NCBI RefSeq assembly: GCF_039696035.1
Contig: NZ_CP155567.1
Coordinates: forward strand, 3,281,001-3,345,000
Direction of reading: 5' to 3'
Length of the DNA: 64,000 bases
Source: Microbulbifer sp. SAOS-129_SWC
Lineage (GTDB): Bacteria > Pseudomonadota > Gammaproteobacteria > Pseudomonadales > Cellvibrionaceae
Shown here: positions 18,920 to 27,985 of the stretch, one piece after another
Layout of the letters: each line of letters begins with the position of its first letter
Numbering within the stretch: the stretch's first letter is position 1
Notes under the pieces: model-generated
Databases searched by the model: none
Seen by the model: the letters and a program-made list of their open reading frames with translations, nothing else
Told to the model about the DNA's origin: nothing
Translations under genes and position numbers: made by a program

Positions 18920-18954
18920 GGAGAAATACTACAGGAGAAATGACAGCGTTGTCA
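18920..18954 (-). promoter_or_regulatory. nagK promoter with LacI-family (NagR-like) operator
   Basis: The operator core TGACAGCGTTGTCA is at 18941-18954. Read on the minus strand, TGACAA (within the operator) could serve as -35 and TAGTAT, 17 nt further, as -10, so the repressor would cover the -35 element. The rest of the 18814-19418 gap contains no gene that I can support; a tRNA-like fragment on the minus strand near 18975-19020 does not fold into a full tRNA. Confidence 0.65.
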
Positions 18955-19418
18955 TCCCTATTTTTAAAAAAAATCGCCAATCGGCAGCCCATCTCGCGGC
19001 TAAACCACTCCGCCACCGCCATTTACAGCGGCATCCAGGCGCTTTGGTCGCGTTTCCCTGCAGTATAGAGGTTGGGGCCCGCGGTACCAGCCCCCCTTTG
19101 GAGATACCCGCAAACGGGAACCAGTCCCCTGCCGAAGCGATGGTGACCGTGCCGGCACCGCGCGCGGCCACCCAGTCCGACACAAGCGCAGGCACCGACT
19201 GCTGTCAGTGTGGTAATGTCCCGGCCTTGCAATATTGGCGTCATACTTTTTTGCGATAAAGCGCACGCCAGAAACGGGGCCTGCCGCACGTAAATAACAC
19301 ACGATCAACGGGCACCACCCTGCTCCCGCCAGCGCGGGAACGGGTTTTTGCGGTGCGCGGCGGCAGTCAATGGAGACCGGCTTCGACACGGATTGAAGTC
19401 ACCGAGAGGGAGCAGATT

Positions 19419-20759
19419 ATGGGGTCCTTGGCCAGATGCGCCATGCTGGCAGCACTAGTGTGCGGCCAGCTGTTGAGTGCGCCGCTGCGGGCGCAGCAGA
19501 CAGAGGAAAACACCGACACTCAGACGCTGTTACGCCTCACCGGCTCGAATACCATCGGCGCGGAACTGGCGCCGATGCTGGTCAAAGGCTATCTGCGCAG
19601 CCTCGACGCCACAGAGATTACGCAGCGCAGTCAGGGCGAGCGCCACTGGATCAGCGCGCGACTGTCCGGCCAGCGGGTCGAAGTTCCCATCGTCGCGCTC
19701 GGTTCGAGCACCGGTTTCAACGCCCTCGACCACGGCAGTGCCGATATCGGCATGGCCTCGCGCCGTATCAAGGCGACGGAAATCCAGCGCCTGTCACGCT
19801 TTGGCAACATGGCCGGTGCCGACGCGGAACATGTGATCGGCCTCGATGCCCTGGTGATCGCCGTGCACCCCAGTAACCCGGTGGGCCAGCTCACGATCGA
19901 CCAGCTCGGGCAAATCTACCGCGGCGAAATTCGCAATTGGCGCGAACTGGGCGGTCCCAACCTGCCGATCCGCCCGCTGCAGCGGGATACCCAGTCCGGT
20001 ACCCGCGCCACGTTCGACCGCGAGGTGTTCGCCAGTGGCGGCGCACCCGCCGCTACGGTGCGGGTCGTATCCGGCAATGCCGAGACCCACTCTCTGGTGC
20101 AGAAGTGGCGCGGCGCCATCGGCTACCTGCCGTTCGCCGAGGCCAGCGGTATCAGCAAGATCGCGATCAAGGCCGGCAACCTGGCTGCGGTGGTGCCGGA
20201 TCGCGGCATTATCGCCACCGAGGACTTCCCGCTCACACGGCGCCTGTACCTGTACCGCAACCCCGGCAGCTTCAACCCGCGTGTGGACGATTTCCTGCGC
20301 TACGCCGAGTCGCCCGCCGGCCAGGAAATCGTGGCCAGCGCCGGCTTCATCAACCTCACTCCCGTCACGCTGAAAATGCCGCCCTACCCCAACGCCCCTG
20401 CAGCCTACCGCCAGCTGATGGAAAGCGGTGAGCGCCTCAGCATCTCGTTCCGCTTCGCCGACGGCAGCACCGAGCTGGATAATCGCGCCCTCGAGGACCT
20501 GCATCGTCTGCAGCACTACATGGAGGCATCGGAGCGGCCACTGAACCTGACCCTGGTGGGCTTTTCCGATCACAAAAACAACCGCAATATCGCCGACCAG
20601 ATCTCCCGCTTCCGTGCCCTCAAGGTGCAGGGCGCGCTGTTGCGCGATCACCAGCTCGGTAACAGCAGGATTCTCGCCCTCGGTGCCTTTGCCCCGCTCA
20701 CCGGAAACCGCGAGCACGCGCCGGTCAAGAACAGCCGCGTGGAGGTATGGATAAACTGA
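19419..20759 (+). CDS. PstS-like phosphate-binding domain fused to an OmpA-like domain
   Basis: A 446-residue exported protein with a signal peptide (LAALVCGQLLSAPLRA-Q). Residues about 30-300 form a periplasmic substrate-binding domain of the PstS/PBP-like type (LLRLTGSNTIGAELAPML, DIGMASRRIKATE, IYRGEIRNWRELGG, RDTQSGTRATFDREVF, GAIGYLP). From about residue 325 an OmpA-like peptidoglycan-binding domain follows (ISFRFADGSTELDNRALEDL, LVGFSDHKNNRNIADQISRFRA). The start at 19419 has a GAGAGGGAG site; the frame extends to 19353. The fusion suggests a phosphate or oxyanion binder tethered to the cell wall, not a free ABC-transporter partner. No pstCAB genes are nearby. Confidence 0.85.
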   Translation: MGSLARCAMLAALVCGQLLSAPLRAQQTEENTDTQTLLRLTGSNTIGAELAPMLVKGYLRSLDATEITQRSQGERHWISARLSGQRVEVPIVALGSSTGFNALDHGSADIGMASRRIKATEIQRLSRFGNMAGADAEHVIGLDALVIAVHPSNPVGQLTIDQLGQIYRGEIRNWRELGGPNLPIRPLQRDTQSGTRATFDREVFASGGAPAATVRVVSGNAETHSLVQKWRGAIGYLPFAEASGISKIAIKAGNLAAVVPDRGIIATEDFPLTRRLYLYRNPGSFNPRVDDFLRYAESPAGQEIVASAGFINLTPVTLKMPPYPNAPAAYRQLMESGERLSISFRFADGSTELDNRALEDLHRLQHYMEASERPLNLTLVGFSDHKNNRNIADQISRFRALKVQGALLRDHQLGNSRILALGAFAPLTGNREHAPVKNSRVEVWIN

Positions 20760-20891
20760 CCCCCGCCCGCCACGGCTATGCTTGATTAACCAGGCAAGGA
20801 ACTGCGATGGGGATCCGTCTGTTTCATTGCCGGCATAACGGTGATACCTCTACGTCAACAAGCGGTGGCCCCGGCCGCCCGGGAAGACTGT

Positions 20892-21746
20892 ATGGTCCGC
20901 GGGGATCGGCACGTGACAATTCGCCCGCTGCAATGCTTGTTGCTGCTGGCCCTGCTGCTGGCAGGCTGCTCCAGTGTGCAGTTCGCGTACAACCAGCTCG
21001 ACCGCTGGATGCGCTGGCAACTGGACGACTACGTCGACCTCGACAGCGCCCAGCAGCGCCAGCTGAAAGGTGCGCTGGACAGTTTCCACCGCTGGCACCG
21101 CCAGACCCAGCTGCCCCGCTACGCGGAATTTCTGCGCACCCTGGCGACCCGCGTGGAAAGCGGACAGGCGCTGGATATGCGCACACTGGAAACCCGTGTA
21201 ACGGCGTTCGCAGATACCGCCAGTGCCCAACTGCTCGACCTGACACTGCCGCTGGCGGCACAGCTGCGCCCACAACAGATCGACGAGCTGGCCCAACATC
21301 TGCAGGAAAAGCGCCGCGAATCCCTGGAGGAATGGCGCGACTCACCGGACAAGGTGCGCCGGCGCCGCGGCAAAAAAATTCGCAAACAGAGTGAGCGCTG
21401 GCTCGGCTCGCTGACCGACGAACAGGAAGCGCTGATCACTGGCTGGGTCGAGCAGATGGCCAACAACCCGGTGCAGCGCGACCGGCAGCGGCAACTGTGG
21501 CAGGCGCGCGTGCTCGAGCTGCTGCGGCACAAACCCGCAGGCTATCTGGACAAGCTGCGCAGCCTGTTGCTGCGCCCCGAGCAGCTGTGGGACGACAACT
21601 ACCGCGGCCGGCAACAACAGCGCCGCGCGCGCGCTCGCGCACTGGGCCAACGCCTCTATACCACCACCACCGCCGACCAACGCCGCCACCTGGTAGCCAC
21701 GCTGCGCGAATACGCCGACGATTTTGACGAACTGTCACGCCAATAA
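20892..21746 (+). CDS. DUF6279-like lipoprotein
   Basis: A 284-residue predicted lipoprotein. The hydrophobic segment LLLLALLLAGC ends in a lipobox (LAGC), followed by SSVQFAYNQLDRWMRWQLDDYVDL, the start of an all-helical domain very rich in Arg, Gln and Leu. The pattern matches the DUF6279 family as I recall it, whose function is unknown. Starts are possible at ATG 20892 (GGGAAG nearby) or GTG 20913, both giving a plausible signal peptide. It lies between the PstS/OmpA fusion and an aminotransferase on the same strand. Confidence 0.75.
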   Translation: MVRGDRHVTIRPLQCLLLLALLLAGCSSVQFAYNQLDRWMRWQLDDYVDLDSAQQRQLKGALDSFHRWHRQTQLPRYAEFLRTLATRVESGQALDMRTLETRVTAFADTASAQLLDLTLPLAAQLRPQQIDELAQHLQEKRRESLEEWRDSPDKVRRRRGKKIRKQSERWLGSLTDEQEALITGWVEQMANNPVQRDRQRQLWQARVLELLRHKPAGYLDKLRSLLLRPEQLWDDNYRGRQQQRRARARALGQRLYTTTTADQRRHLVATLREYADDFDELSRQ

Positions 21747-21839
21747 CCGGCCGCCGTGCTTTTCCAGCGCAGCGCGGATGACGCGCCCCGCCCGCGGCTG
21801 CTAAGCTCGCCGCTTCCATTGGCCAACCGAGGAAACACC

Positions 21840-23114
21840 GTGCTTATCGACTCCGCCACACGCGACCAGTTGCAAGAGTGGGAAAAGGAATTGTCTGCGC
21901 AGTACCAGCGCATCTGCCAGCACCAGCTGAACCTGGATATCACCCGCGGCAAGCCATCCGCCGATCAGCTGCATCTGGCGGACGGTCTGGACGGCATCCT
22001 GAACGGCGATTACCGCGCGGCAGACGGCACCGACACCCGCAACTACGGTGGCCTCGACGGCCTGACCTGTGCGCGCGAACTGGGCGCGGACATTCTGCAG
22101 GTACCCAGTGACGAGGTCATCGCGGGCGGCAACAGTTCCCTCACGCTGATGTACCACGCCGTGCTGACCGGCTACCTGTTCGGCTTTGCCGGCAACACGC
22201 CCTGGCGCGAACTGCAGAGCCCCAAATTCCTGTGCCCGGTACCGGGCTACGACCGCCATTTCAGCATCTGTGAGCAACTGGGTATCGGCATGGTCAATGT
22301 GCCGATGACCGAGCAGGGCCCGGACATGGACGCGGCCGAGGCGCTGGTGCGCGACGACAGCGATATTATCGGCATCTGGTGTGTGCCCAAGTTCTCCAAC
22401 CCCACCGGCGTTACCTACGGCAAAGAGACGGTCGACCGACTGGCGCGCCTGGGCCAGGTCGCCAATCCGGGATTCCGCATCTTCTGGGATAACGCCTACG
22501 CGATTCACGACCTGGAGCAACAGGTCAACCTGCCCGGCATCCGCGCGGCCACGCTGGAAAACGACACCGCCGACTCGGTGATTCAGTTCGCCTCCACTTC
22601 CAAGGTCACCCACGCCGGCGCCGGCGTCGCCTTCGTCAGCGCCAGCCCCGCCAACCTGGCCTCACTGCGCCGGCAGATGCAGGCGATGACCATCGGCCCG
22701 GACAAGGTGAACCAGCTGCGCCACTCGCGCTTGTTTGCCGAGTTCACGATGCTCAGGGAGCATATGCAAAAACACGCACGAATCCTCAAACCCAAGTTCG
22801 CGTGCGTGAGCGATCATCTGGAAACGGCGTTTGGCGAATCCGATCTGGGCACATGGGCCACGCCCAGGGGCGGTTACTTTGTTTCCTTCGATACCCGCGC
22901 CGGCTGCGCGGCGGAAGTGATCCGCCTGGCCGCGGAAGCCGGCGTCAAGTTGACTCCGGCCGGTGCCACCTTCCCCTACGGCAAGGATCCGGAAGACCGC
23001 AATATCCGTATCGCGCCGAGCTTCCCGCCGCTGGAAGAGCTGGACACCGCCATGTCGGTGTTTGTGCTGTGTGTGAAACTGGCCACGGTGCGCAAGCAGC
23101 TGGAAACGCTGTAG
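21840..23114 (+). CDS. PLP-dependent aminotransferase, aspartate aminotransferase-like
   Basis: A 424-residue fold-type I enzyme of the MocR-like aspartate aminotransferase group (Asp_aminotransf family). Visible features are LDITRGKPSADQLHLADGL, NYGGLDGLTCARELGADIL, GGNSSLTLMYHAVL, the PLP-contact segments CVPKFSNPTGVTY and FWDNAYAIHDL, and the Schiff-base lysine in FASTSKVTHAGAGVAFV. The GTG at 21840 with GAGGAAA was preferred over the upstream ATG at 21756, whose extra 28 residues look unstructured. The substrate is probably aspartate/2-oxoglutarate but is not provable here. Confidence 0.88.
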   Translation: MLIDSATRDQLQEWEKELSAQYQRICQHQLNLDITRGKPSADQLHLADGLDGILNGDYRAADGTDTRNYGGLDGLTCARELGADILQVPSDEVIAGGNSSLTLMYHAVLTGYLFGFAGNTPWRELQSPKFLCPVPGYDRHFSICEQLGIGMVNVPMTEQGPDMDAAEALVRDDSDIIGIWCVPKFSNPTGVTYGKETVDRLARLGQVANPGFRIFWDNAYAIHDLEQQVNLPGIRAATLENDTADSVIQFASTSKVTHAGAGVAFVSASPANLASLRRQMQAMTIGPDKVNQLRHSRLFAEFTMLREHMQKHARILKPKFACVSDHLETAFGESDLGTWATPRGGYFVSFDTRAGCAAEVIRLAAEAGVKLTPAGATFPYGKDPEDRNIRIAPSFPPLEELDTAMSVFVLCVKLATVRKQLETL

Positions 23115-23132
23115 TTCCCGTCATTGCCGGGC

Positions 23133-23164
23133 AAAAAAAGAGCGGCCAGCGGCCGCTCTTTTTT
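23133..23164. terminator. Bidirectional terminator
   Basis: AAGAGCGGCC (23138-23147) pairs with GGCCGCTCTT (23151-23160) around AGC, with an A run before and a T run after. It serves the plus-strand aminotransferase and the minus-strand acyltransferase gene. Confidence 0.9.
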
Positions 23165-23199
23165 ATTGCCAATTCGCACAGGCCCGCGCCCGGTACCAT

Positions 23200-24873
23200 T
23201 CAACCGCCGAGATAGCGCCGGGCGAACTTCGCATCCACGCGTTCCAGATCCACCACCACCAAGCCGTCGACCGAATCGCAGAAATCCGGATCCACATTGA
23301 ACGCGTGAAAGCTGGTACCGCCGGGCCGGGTCACCGCGGTGTACTTCTTGAATAGCGGCGGCAGCATTACTCCCTCCTCTTTCAGAACCTGCTTCAACTG
23401 CACCATATCCGCAGCGGCGTCGCCGGCCAGCGCGGGCAGATCGTCGCGCGCTTCGGCAAACGGCAGGCGCGCATCGCCGAGGGGGTTGTCGGTGGCGAAG
23501 TGGTGCAGGAAGTAGCGCACGATGGCGGACTTCGCGCGCGCAGAAAAGTTGCCCGGCATCGACACCGGGCCGAACAGGTAGCGCACCCGGTTGCGCGCGA
23601 TCCACTGACCGATACCGCACCACAGCAGGTCGAGGCCGCGACTGCGCCAGTACTCCGGCAGCAGGAAGCTGCGCCCCAGTTCTGCCGAACCCGGCAGGCA
23701 CTGCTGCGGCGGACGCGGGTAGTTGAACAGGGTGCTGCTGTAGATCTGCTCCGGCGCCAGGCCCTCGGTCTTCGCCAACCGGTAGGCGCCGGCGATCTGC
23801 CGGCGCTCGCCATGCCACAACAGCAGGTGATCGTAGTGGGCATCGAAGGCATCCCAGTCGCGGCTCTGACCAGTGCCCTCGCCCACCGCGCGAAACGCGA
23901 TTTCGCGGATGCGCGACAGTTCGCGCATCACCGGGCAGTCGGGCCGCTGCCGGTAGAGCACGACCGAGAACTCCCCCTGTTCGATCAGGCTATCGCAGCT
24001 GTCGATCACCCGCGCGACCTCTTCCACCGGTTCTGCCGCAGCGATGGGTTCCGGCCCCAGCGGGCGCGGCGACTTGTGCAGGCGGTATACGTGCTTGCGC
24101 CACAGTGCCGCCTGGGCGCGCGCAGCCAGTGGCCATTGACGGAAGTGTTCGGCTTCCACCGGGTTGCCGATGCGGATATCGATACCGCGCCGGGCCTGCT
24201 TGAACATCTCGCGGATCAGCCACAGCGTCGACAGCGGTTTGTTGACCATCGACAGACCGTAAAACCACCAGGAATTGCGCCCGCGTACCTGCACCGGCAG
24301 GATCGGCGCATTGGCCTTTTCCGCAAAGCGGGTAAAGCCGGGATTCCAGCGGCCGTCGCGCACTCCCTGCGGCGTCAGGCGCGACACTTCGCCGGCCGGA
24401 AAAACGATGATGGCACCACCGTCATGCAGGTGTTGATAGATGCCCTCCAGGTCTCCGCGGCGGGTGCGGCCGTTGAAGTTATCCACCGGCAGCAGATACG
24501 GGCGCAGCGGTTCGATATTCCACAACAGCTGGCTTGCCACCGCACGCACATCGCGGCGCACCCGCGCCACCATATCGATCAGTGCCAGGCCGTCGAGGCT
24601 GCCCAGTGGGTGGTTGGAGACAATCACCAGCGGACCGCTGCGCGGAATGCGCTCCAGTTCCAGCGGGTTCAGGTCGTAGCGGAACTCAAAGAAGGCGAAG
24701 ACCTGGCGGATAAAGTCGAGGCCGCCGAGGTGCGGATAGCGCCGGCCGAATTCCAGCAGCTGCTGTTCGCAGCAGATTTTCTTCAGGGTGGCGGACACCA
24801 GCTTGCGCGTCGGTTTTTGCGGCGCGGCGCTGTACCAGTCGTTTTTCTGTAACAGGTTTTCCAGTTGAATCAT
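23200..24873 (-). CDS. OlsF-like bifunctional acyltransferase (PlsC-type + OlsB-like GNAT), ornithine-lipid synthesis candidate
   Basis: A 557-residue protein with two parts. The N-terminal half carries a PlsC-type lysophospholipid acyltransferase with NHPLGSLD (H88, D94) and IIVFPAGEVSRL. The C-terminal half (about 310-557) resembles the OlsB/hemolysin-type N-acyltransferase GNAT domain: ELGRSFLLPEYWRSRGLDLLWCGIGQWI, RYLFGPVSMPGNFSARAKSAIVRYFLHHF. This order matches OlsF, a single protein making ornithine lipids by N- and O-acylation of ornithine. The start at 24873 overlaps the upstream phosphatase stop (ATGA), showing translational coupling. The frame runs open to 25176, but that stretch is antisense to the phosphatase frame. 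The substrate is inferred. Confidence 0.82.
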   Translation of the reverse strand: MIQLENLLQKNDWYSAAPQKPTRKLVSATLKKICCEQQLLEFGRRYPHLGGLDFIRQVFAFFEFRYDLNPLELERIPRSGPLVIVSNHPLGSLDGLALIDMVARVRRDVRAVASQLLWNIEPLRPYLLPVDNFNGRTRRGDLEGIYQHLHDGGAIIVFPAGEVSRLTPQGVRDGRWNPGFTRFAEKANAPILPVQVRGRNSWWFYGLSMVNKPLSTLWLIREMFKQARRGIDIRIGNPVEAEHFRQWPLAARAQAALWRKHVYRLHKSPRPLGPEPIAAAEPVEEVARVIDSCDSLIEQGEFSVVLYRQRPDCPVMRELSRIREIAFRAVGEGTGQSRDWDAFDAHYDHLLLWHGERRQIAGAYRLAKTEGLAPEQIYSSTLFNYPRPPQQCLPGSAELGRSFLLPEYWRSRGLDLLWCGIGQWIARNRVRYLFGPVSMPGNFSARAKSAIVRYFLHHFATDNPLGDARLPFAEARDDLPALAGDAAADMVQLKQVLKEEGVMLPPLFKKYTAVTRPGGTSFHAFNVDPDFCDSVDGLVVVDLERVDAKFARRYLGG

Positions 24874-25661
24874 GCGGCTACCGCTTCGGTCATTATGCTG
24901 GCGATTTTGGGTGCCCGGTGCCAGTGCAGCAGATCGAGGCTGCCACCGTGCTGTTCCACTACAGCGGTCATCGAATCGACCCAGTCGCCGCAGTTGGCGT
25001 AAGTCACCGCGCGCCCGTCGAGTTTGTTGTGGCGCAGTGCGGCGCGGTGGATGTGGCCGCAGATGACACCATCTAGACCGCGGCGCCGGGTCTCGCGCGT
25101 GGCAATCTGCTCGAAGTTGTTCATCATGCGTCTGGCCGCGTGCACACGGTTTTTGACATGGTTGGCCAGTGACCACCAGGGCTTGTCAAAGCGTCCGCGC
25201 CAGTAATTGATCCAGCGGTTCAGGCGCAGCATCAGGTAGTAGCTCTGGTCGCCGATGTGGTAACTGAGGGGATGGATATTGATTTCGTGCTCGAACTGGT
25301 CGCCGTGGGTGACCCAGTAGCGCCTGCCGTCTTCGGCGGTGTGCACCCAGTCGCGCTCCACGCGGATATTGCCGAGCCGCTTGCCGGCCCAGCTGCGCAT
25401 CGGCGCGTCGTGGTTGCCGGGGATATAGACCACTTGCGGGGTCTCGCTGCTCAGTTCTGCCAGCATCCCCATCAGCAGGGAGGAGTCGCGGCACCAGCTG
25501 CCCTTGCCCTGGGCCAGCGCTTTCATATCGAAGATATCACCGACCAGGTAGACGGTATCGGCGCGGTTCTGGGCGAGGAAGTCGGCCAGGCGTTGCGGCT
25601 CGCTGTCCCTGCTGCCCAGGTGTACATCGGATATCCACAGTGCGCGGTAGCGGTTGCTCAT
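24870..25661 (-). CDS. LpxH-like metallophosphoesterase (UDP-2,3-diacylglucosamine diphosphatase family)
   Basis: A 263-residue calcineurin-like phosphoesterase. Metal-site motifs appear in order: ALWISDVHLGSRDSE, YLVGDIFDM, IPGNHDAPMR, VTHGDQFEHEI and VICGHIHRAA. The size and the SYYLMLRLNRWINYWR segment fit the LpxH2-like branch. It could act in lipid A synthesis or be a paralogue acting on another phospho-lipid. Its coupling (ATGA overlap) to the OlsF-like acyltransferase suggests a shared envelope-lipid role. Confidence 0.82.
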   Translation of the reverse strand: MSNRYRALWISDVHLGSRDSEPQRLADFLAQNRADTVYLVGDIFDMKALAQGKGSWCRDSSLLMGMLAELSSETPQVVYIPGNHDAPMRSWAGKRLGNIRVERDWVHTAEDGRRYWVTHGDQFEHEINIHPLSYHIGDQSYYLMLRLNRWINYWRGRFDKPWWSLANHVKNRVHAARRMMNNFEQIATRETRRRGLDGVICGHIHRAALRHNKLDGRAVTYANCGDWVDSMTAVVEQHGGSLDLLHWHRAPKIASIMTEAVAA

Positions 25662-25763
25662 AGCGGCATCCCCAAGTTGGCTCTGGGGAATGCTGCCGCA
25701 GTTTTCTTACAGAAAGGCGGCCGTTTTTTGAAGCTTCTGTTGCAGCGTGCTGCGCGGGCGGGA

Positions 25764-26549
25764 CTAGTCCCTGACCCGCTCGAGCTGCTCGAATCTGGAC
25801 ACGCTGCCGAGATAGTTCTCCCAGCTGCTCGCCAGCGCGTCGGTCTGGTACCGACGGTACTTTGCCCGGTCGAGCCAGAACACCGTGGTGCGCGCGCGGC
25901 GCAGGTCGATCGGCGGCAACTTCTCGATCGCCGCCGGGCCGCTGCTGAATACCGAACCGGCGCGGGAATTCTGGATCATGTCGCTGACGATCGTCAGGCT
26001 CACATCCTCGGCGCGCGGGTCTATCCGGTCCAGCGAGGCCACATCCGACAGCGCCTCGTAAATCGGCGACACCGGCTGCGCGTGACCATTTACCGCCCGC
26101 GCGATGGCCGCCTCCAGCGGTTGTTCGAAGCGCTCGCGGTAGAGATCCTCGACGAAGGTGCGGTTGGCGGTAAGGCTACTGACATCCTCGGCCGAGCGCG
26201 GTTTGCACAGGTCAATCACCGGATCGGAGAGGCCGTTGTAATGATCGTCGAGCACGAAGATCGAGAAGCGGTCGTTCTCCTTTGCCGAGGTCAGCAGGCC
26301 GGAGATGTGCCGGCGCAGGAAGTGGCGCTGGTGCGCCGACAGCGCGTCCGACACATCGATAATCAGTAACTGCTGGGCGTGGCGGGGCAGGGATTCATTG
26401 CACAGGGTGTGCTTGTCGTACTGCTTTTCCGGCGAGCGGATCACCCACAGTACAAAACACAACAGGGTGATCAGCAACGCCGCCCCGGCAGCGAAAATGA
26501 CAATGCCCTTTTTGTCCTCGGGCGAAAGGCCGCGGCGATAGGTCTTCAT
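25764..26549 (-). CDS. Unknown membrane-anchored protein, possibly vWA-like (partner of the upstream coiled-coil protein)
   Basis: A 261-residue protein I cannot assign. A single transmembrane segment lies near residues 16-37 (GIVIFAAGAALLITLLCFVLWVI), with a short basic N-terminus, so the bulk is probably periplasmic. After it comes QQLLIIDVSDALSAHQRHFLRRHI, whose DVSDA could be a degenerate vWA metal-site motif, and later DVSLTIVSDMIQNS, the kind of strand seen in vWA folds. The ATG at 26549 shares its A with the TGA of the upstream gene (TGATG), so translation is coupled; a GTG at 26552 is an alternative. The two genes form one unit. Nothing nearby indicates a pathway. Confidence 0.75.
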   Translation of the reverse strand: MKTYRRGLSPEDKKGIVIFAAGAALLITLLCFVLWVIRSPEKQYDKHTLCNESLPRHAQQLLIIDVSDALSAHQRHFLRRHISGLLTSAKENDRFSIFVLDDHYNGLSDPVIDLCKPRSAEDVSSLTANRTFVEDLYRERFEQPLEAAIARAVNGHAQPVSPIYEALSDVASLDRIDPRAEDVSLTIVSDMIQNSRAGSVFSSGPAAIEKLPPIDLRRARTTVFWLDRAKYRRYQTDALASSWENYLGSVSRFEQLERVRD

Positions 26550-27922
26550 CACAATCCGCTCAAACCGTGGTCCCGCTCGATACTGCCGACCAGCTCGGCC
26601 AGCTCCCGCTGCACGGCCTCGCAGCGCGCACCGATCTCCTCCACAGCAGTGGCGTAAACGCCGTCGAGTTCCTGCAGTACCTGCTCGAAAGCCGCCAGAT
26701 CGCGCTTGTGCTGTTCCAGGCCGGTGGTATTGAGCCGCGGCAGCTTGTCCAGTTCAAAGCGCAGCAGCTTGCCGAAATAGGCCGCACGCCGGTTCATCAT
26801 GCGCGCCGCGTGGGACTGGTAATAGAGGATCAGCTCGTCGAGCAGGCCCTGGGCCTTGACGATATCTTCCTCGTAGTGGCTGTGAATTTCCTCGCTGCGC
26901 TCGATACTGGATTTGAAACCGATAAACTGTGCTCGGATCGCCTTTTCCTTGTCCGCCAGCACCCGCTGTTCCGCTTCGGCGAGCTGATTGAATTCCTCGA
27001 TGGCCGCCTCGCAGCCGTCTGCCCAACGCCCCTGCAGTTCGCGCACCCGGCGGGTAATGGCCGTATAGCCCGGATAGCGGTCGTCGACAGCGAAAAATTT
27101 CAGCGTCAGCAGAACCAGCGCGATGGCACTCACGATTACCATGATCCAGGCGTTGAAATCGTGAATGCCGGCCGGGTCGCCCCACAGGTTCAGCACCGCC
27201 AGTTTGGAGGCCAGCTGCGGGTTCATTTCCAGCGCCTCGCGGTAGTGGCCGACACCGAAGACGAAGGCGGTGGCGAAAGCGGCGATGCCGGCAAACGCGG
27301 TGACCGACAACAATTTGCGCAGCGGGTTGCGGTGAAAACTGTTGCGCAGCGCGAAGGCGGCGAAGGCGGCCAGCCCGAGGTTGACCAGCGAGATGATCAG
27401 CGCCTGCAGAAAGCCGCCGGCGAGCCCCAGCTCGCTGCCCTTGGACAGGAAAAAGGAATTGAGGGCGGTCTCGAAAATAACGATGAAAAAGATCACCGCG
27501 TAGTGAAAGATACGCGACTCACGAAAATCCGCCTCGCGGGTAAGGCCATTTTTGTGGCGAAAGATCTCCAGGTCGGTGCGCACCGCAGCCAGTTCCCGCG
27601 CGTTGCGCTTCAGCTCCTGGGCCAGAATCGCGAAGCGGCTGGCAATGGTTTTGCGCACATGCTGCTCGGCATTGCAGATATCCAGATACAGCTGGCGCAG
27701 GCCGACTTCGTTGCGCGCCGCCACCTGCTCGTCGAGCTGCGCCTGGCGGTCGCTGTGCACCTTGCCGACGATTTCCCGCACGACATAGGAGCGCAGGCTT
27801 TCCTCGCTCTCGGTGTGGCTGTCCCGATCGATCTCGGGAATCCCCGATTTCACATCGCGCTCGACGCGCTGCTCGATTTTGAGCGCAGAGATAGCGGCCT
27901 TGATTGCCGGTATTGCAGTCAT
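26549..27922 (-). CDS. Unknown four-helix membrane protein with long flanking coiled coils
   Basis: A 457-residue protein of no family I can name. Residues 1-135 are charged and helical. Four hydrophobic segments follow at about 138-158 (YAVIFFIVIFETALNSFF), 171-193, 203-225 and 257-277. Residues 285-457 form a long charged helical region likely to be coiled coil (EEFNQLAEAEQRVLADKEKAI, LEQHKRDLAAFEQVLQELDGV). The architecture suggests a membrane scaffold or channel with cytoplasmic helical arms. It is translationally coupled to the downstream membrane-anchored protein. An inverted repeat lies 64-104 nt upstream of its start. Confidence 0.8.
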   Translation of the reverse strand: MTAIPAIKAAISALKIEQRVERDVKSGIPEIDRDSHTESEESLRSYVVREIVGKVHSDRQAQLDEQVAARNEVGLRQLYLDICNAEQHVRKTIASRFAILAQELKRNARELAAVRTDLEIFRHKNGLTREADFRESRIFHYAVIFFIVIFETALNSFFLSKGSELGLAGGFLQALIISLVNLGLAAFAAFALRNSFHRNPLRKLLSVTAFAGIAAFATAFVFGVGHYREALEMNPQLASKLAVLNLWGDPAGIHDFNAWIMVIVSAIALVLLTLKFFAVDDRYPGYTAITRRVRELQGRWADGCEAAIEEFNQLAEAEQRVLADKEKAIRAQFIGFKSSIERSEEIHSHYEEDIVKAQGLLDELILYYQSHAARMMNRRAAYFGKLLRFELDKLPRLNTTGLEQHKRDLAAFEQVLQELDGVYATAVEEIGARCEAVQRELAELVGSIERDHGLSGL

Positions 27923-27985
27923 AACTTCACCTGTTAACTACCCGGCAGTCCAATAGAACGACCCTGATCTATTCGACTGTCGCCG

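Noticed and set aside
18960..19060. tRNA-like sequence on the minus strand (GGCGGAGTGGTTTA...)
   Set aside because: It resembles the D-arm of a Ser/Leu tRNA, but there is no matching acceptor stem, anticodon arm or TTCGA loop at the right distance.
24874..25176. N-terminal extension of the OlsF-like protein to 658 residues
   Set aside because: The extra 101 residues overlap the LpxH-like gene on the same strand in another frame and have Arg/Pro-rich shadow composition; the ATGA overlap start is preferred.
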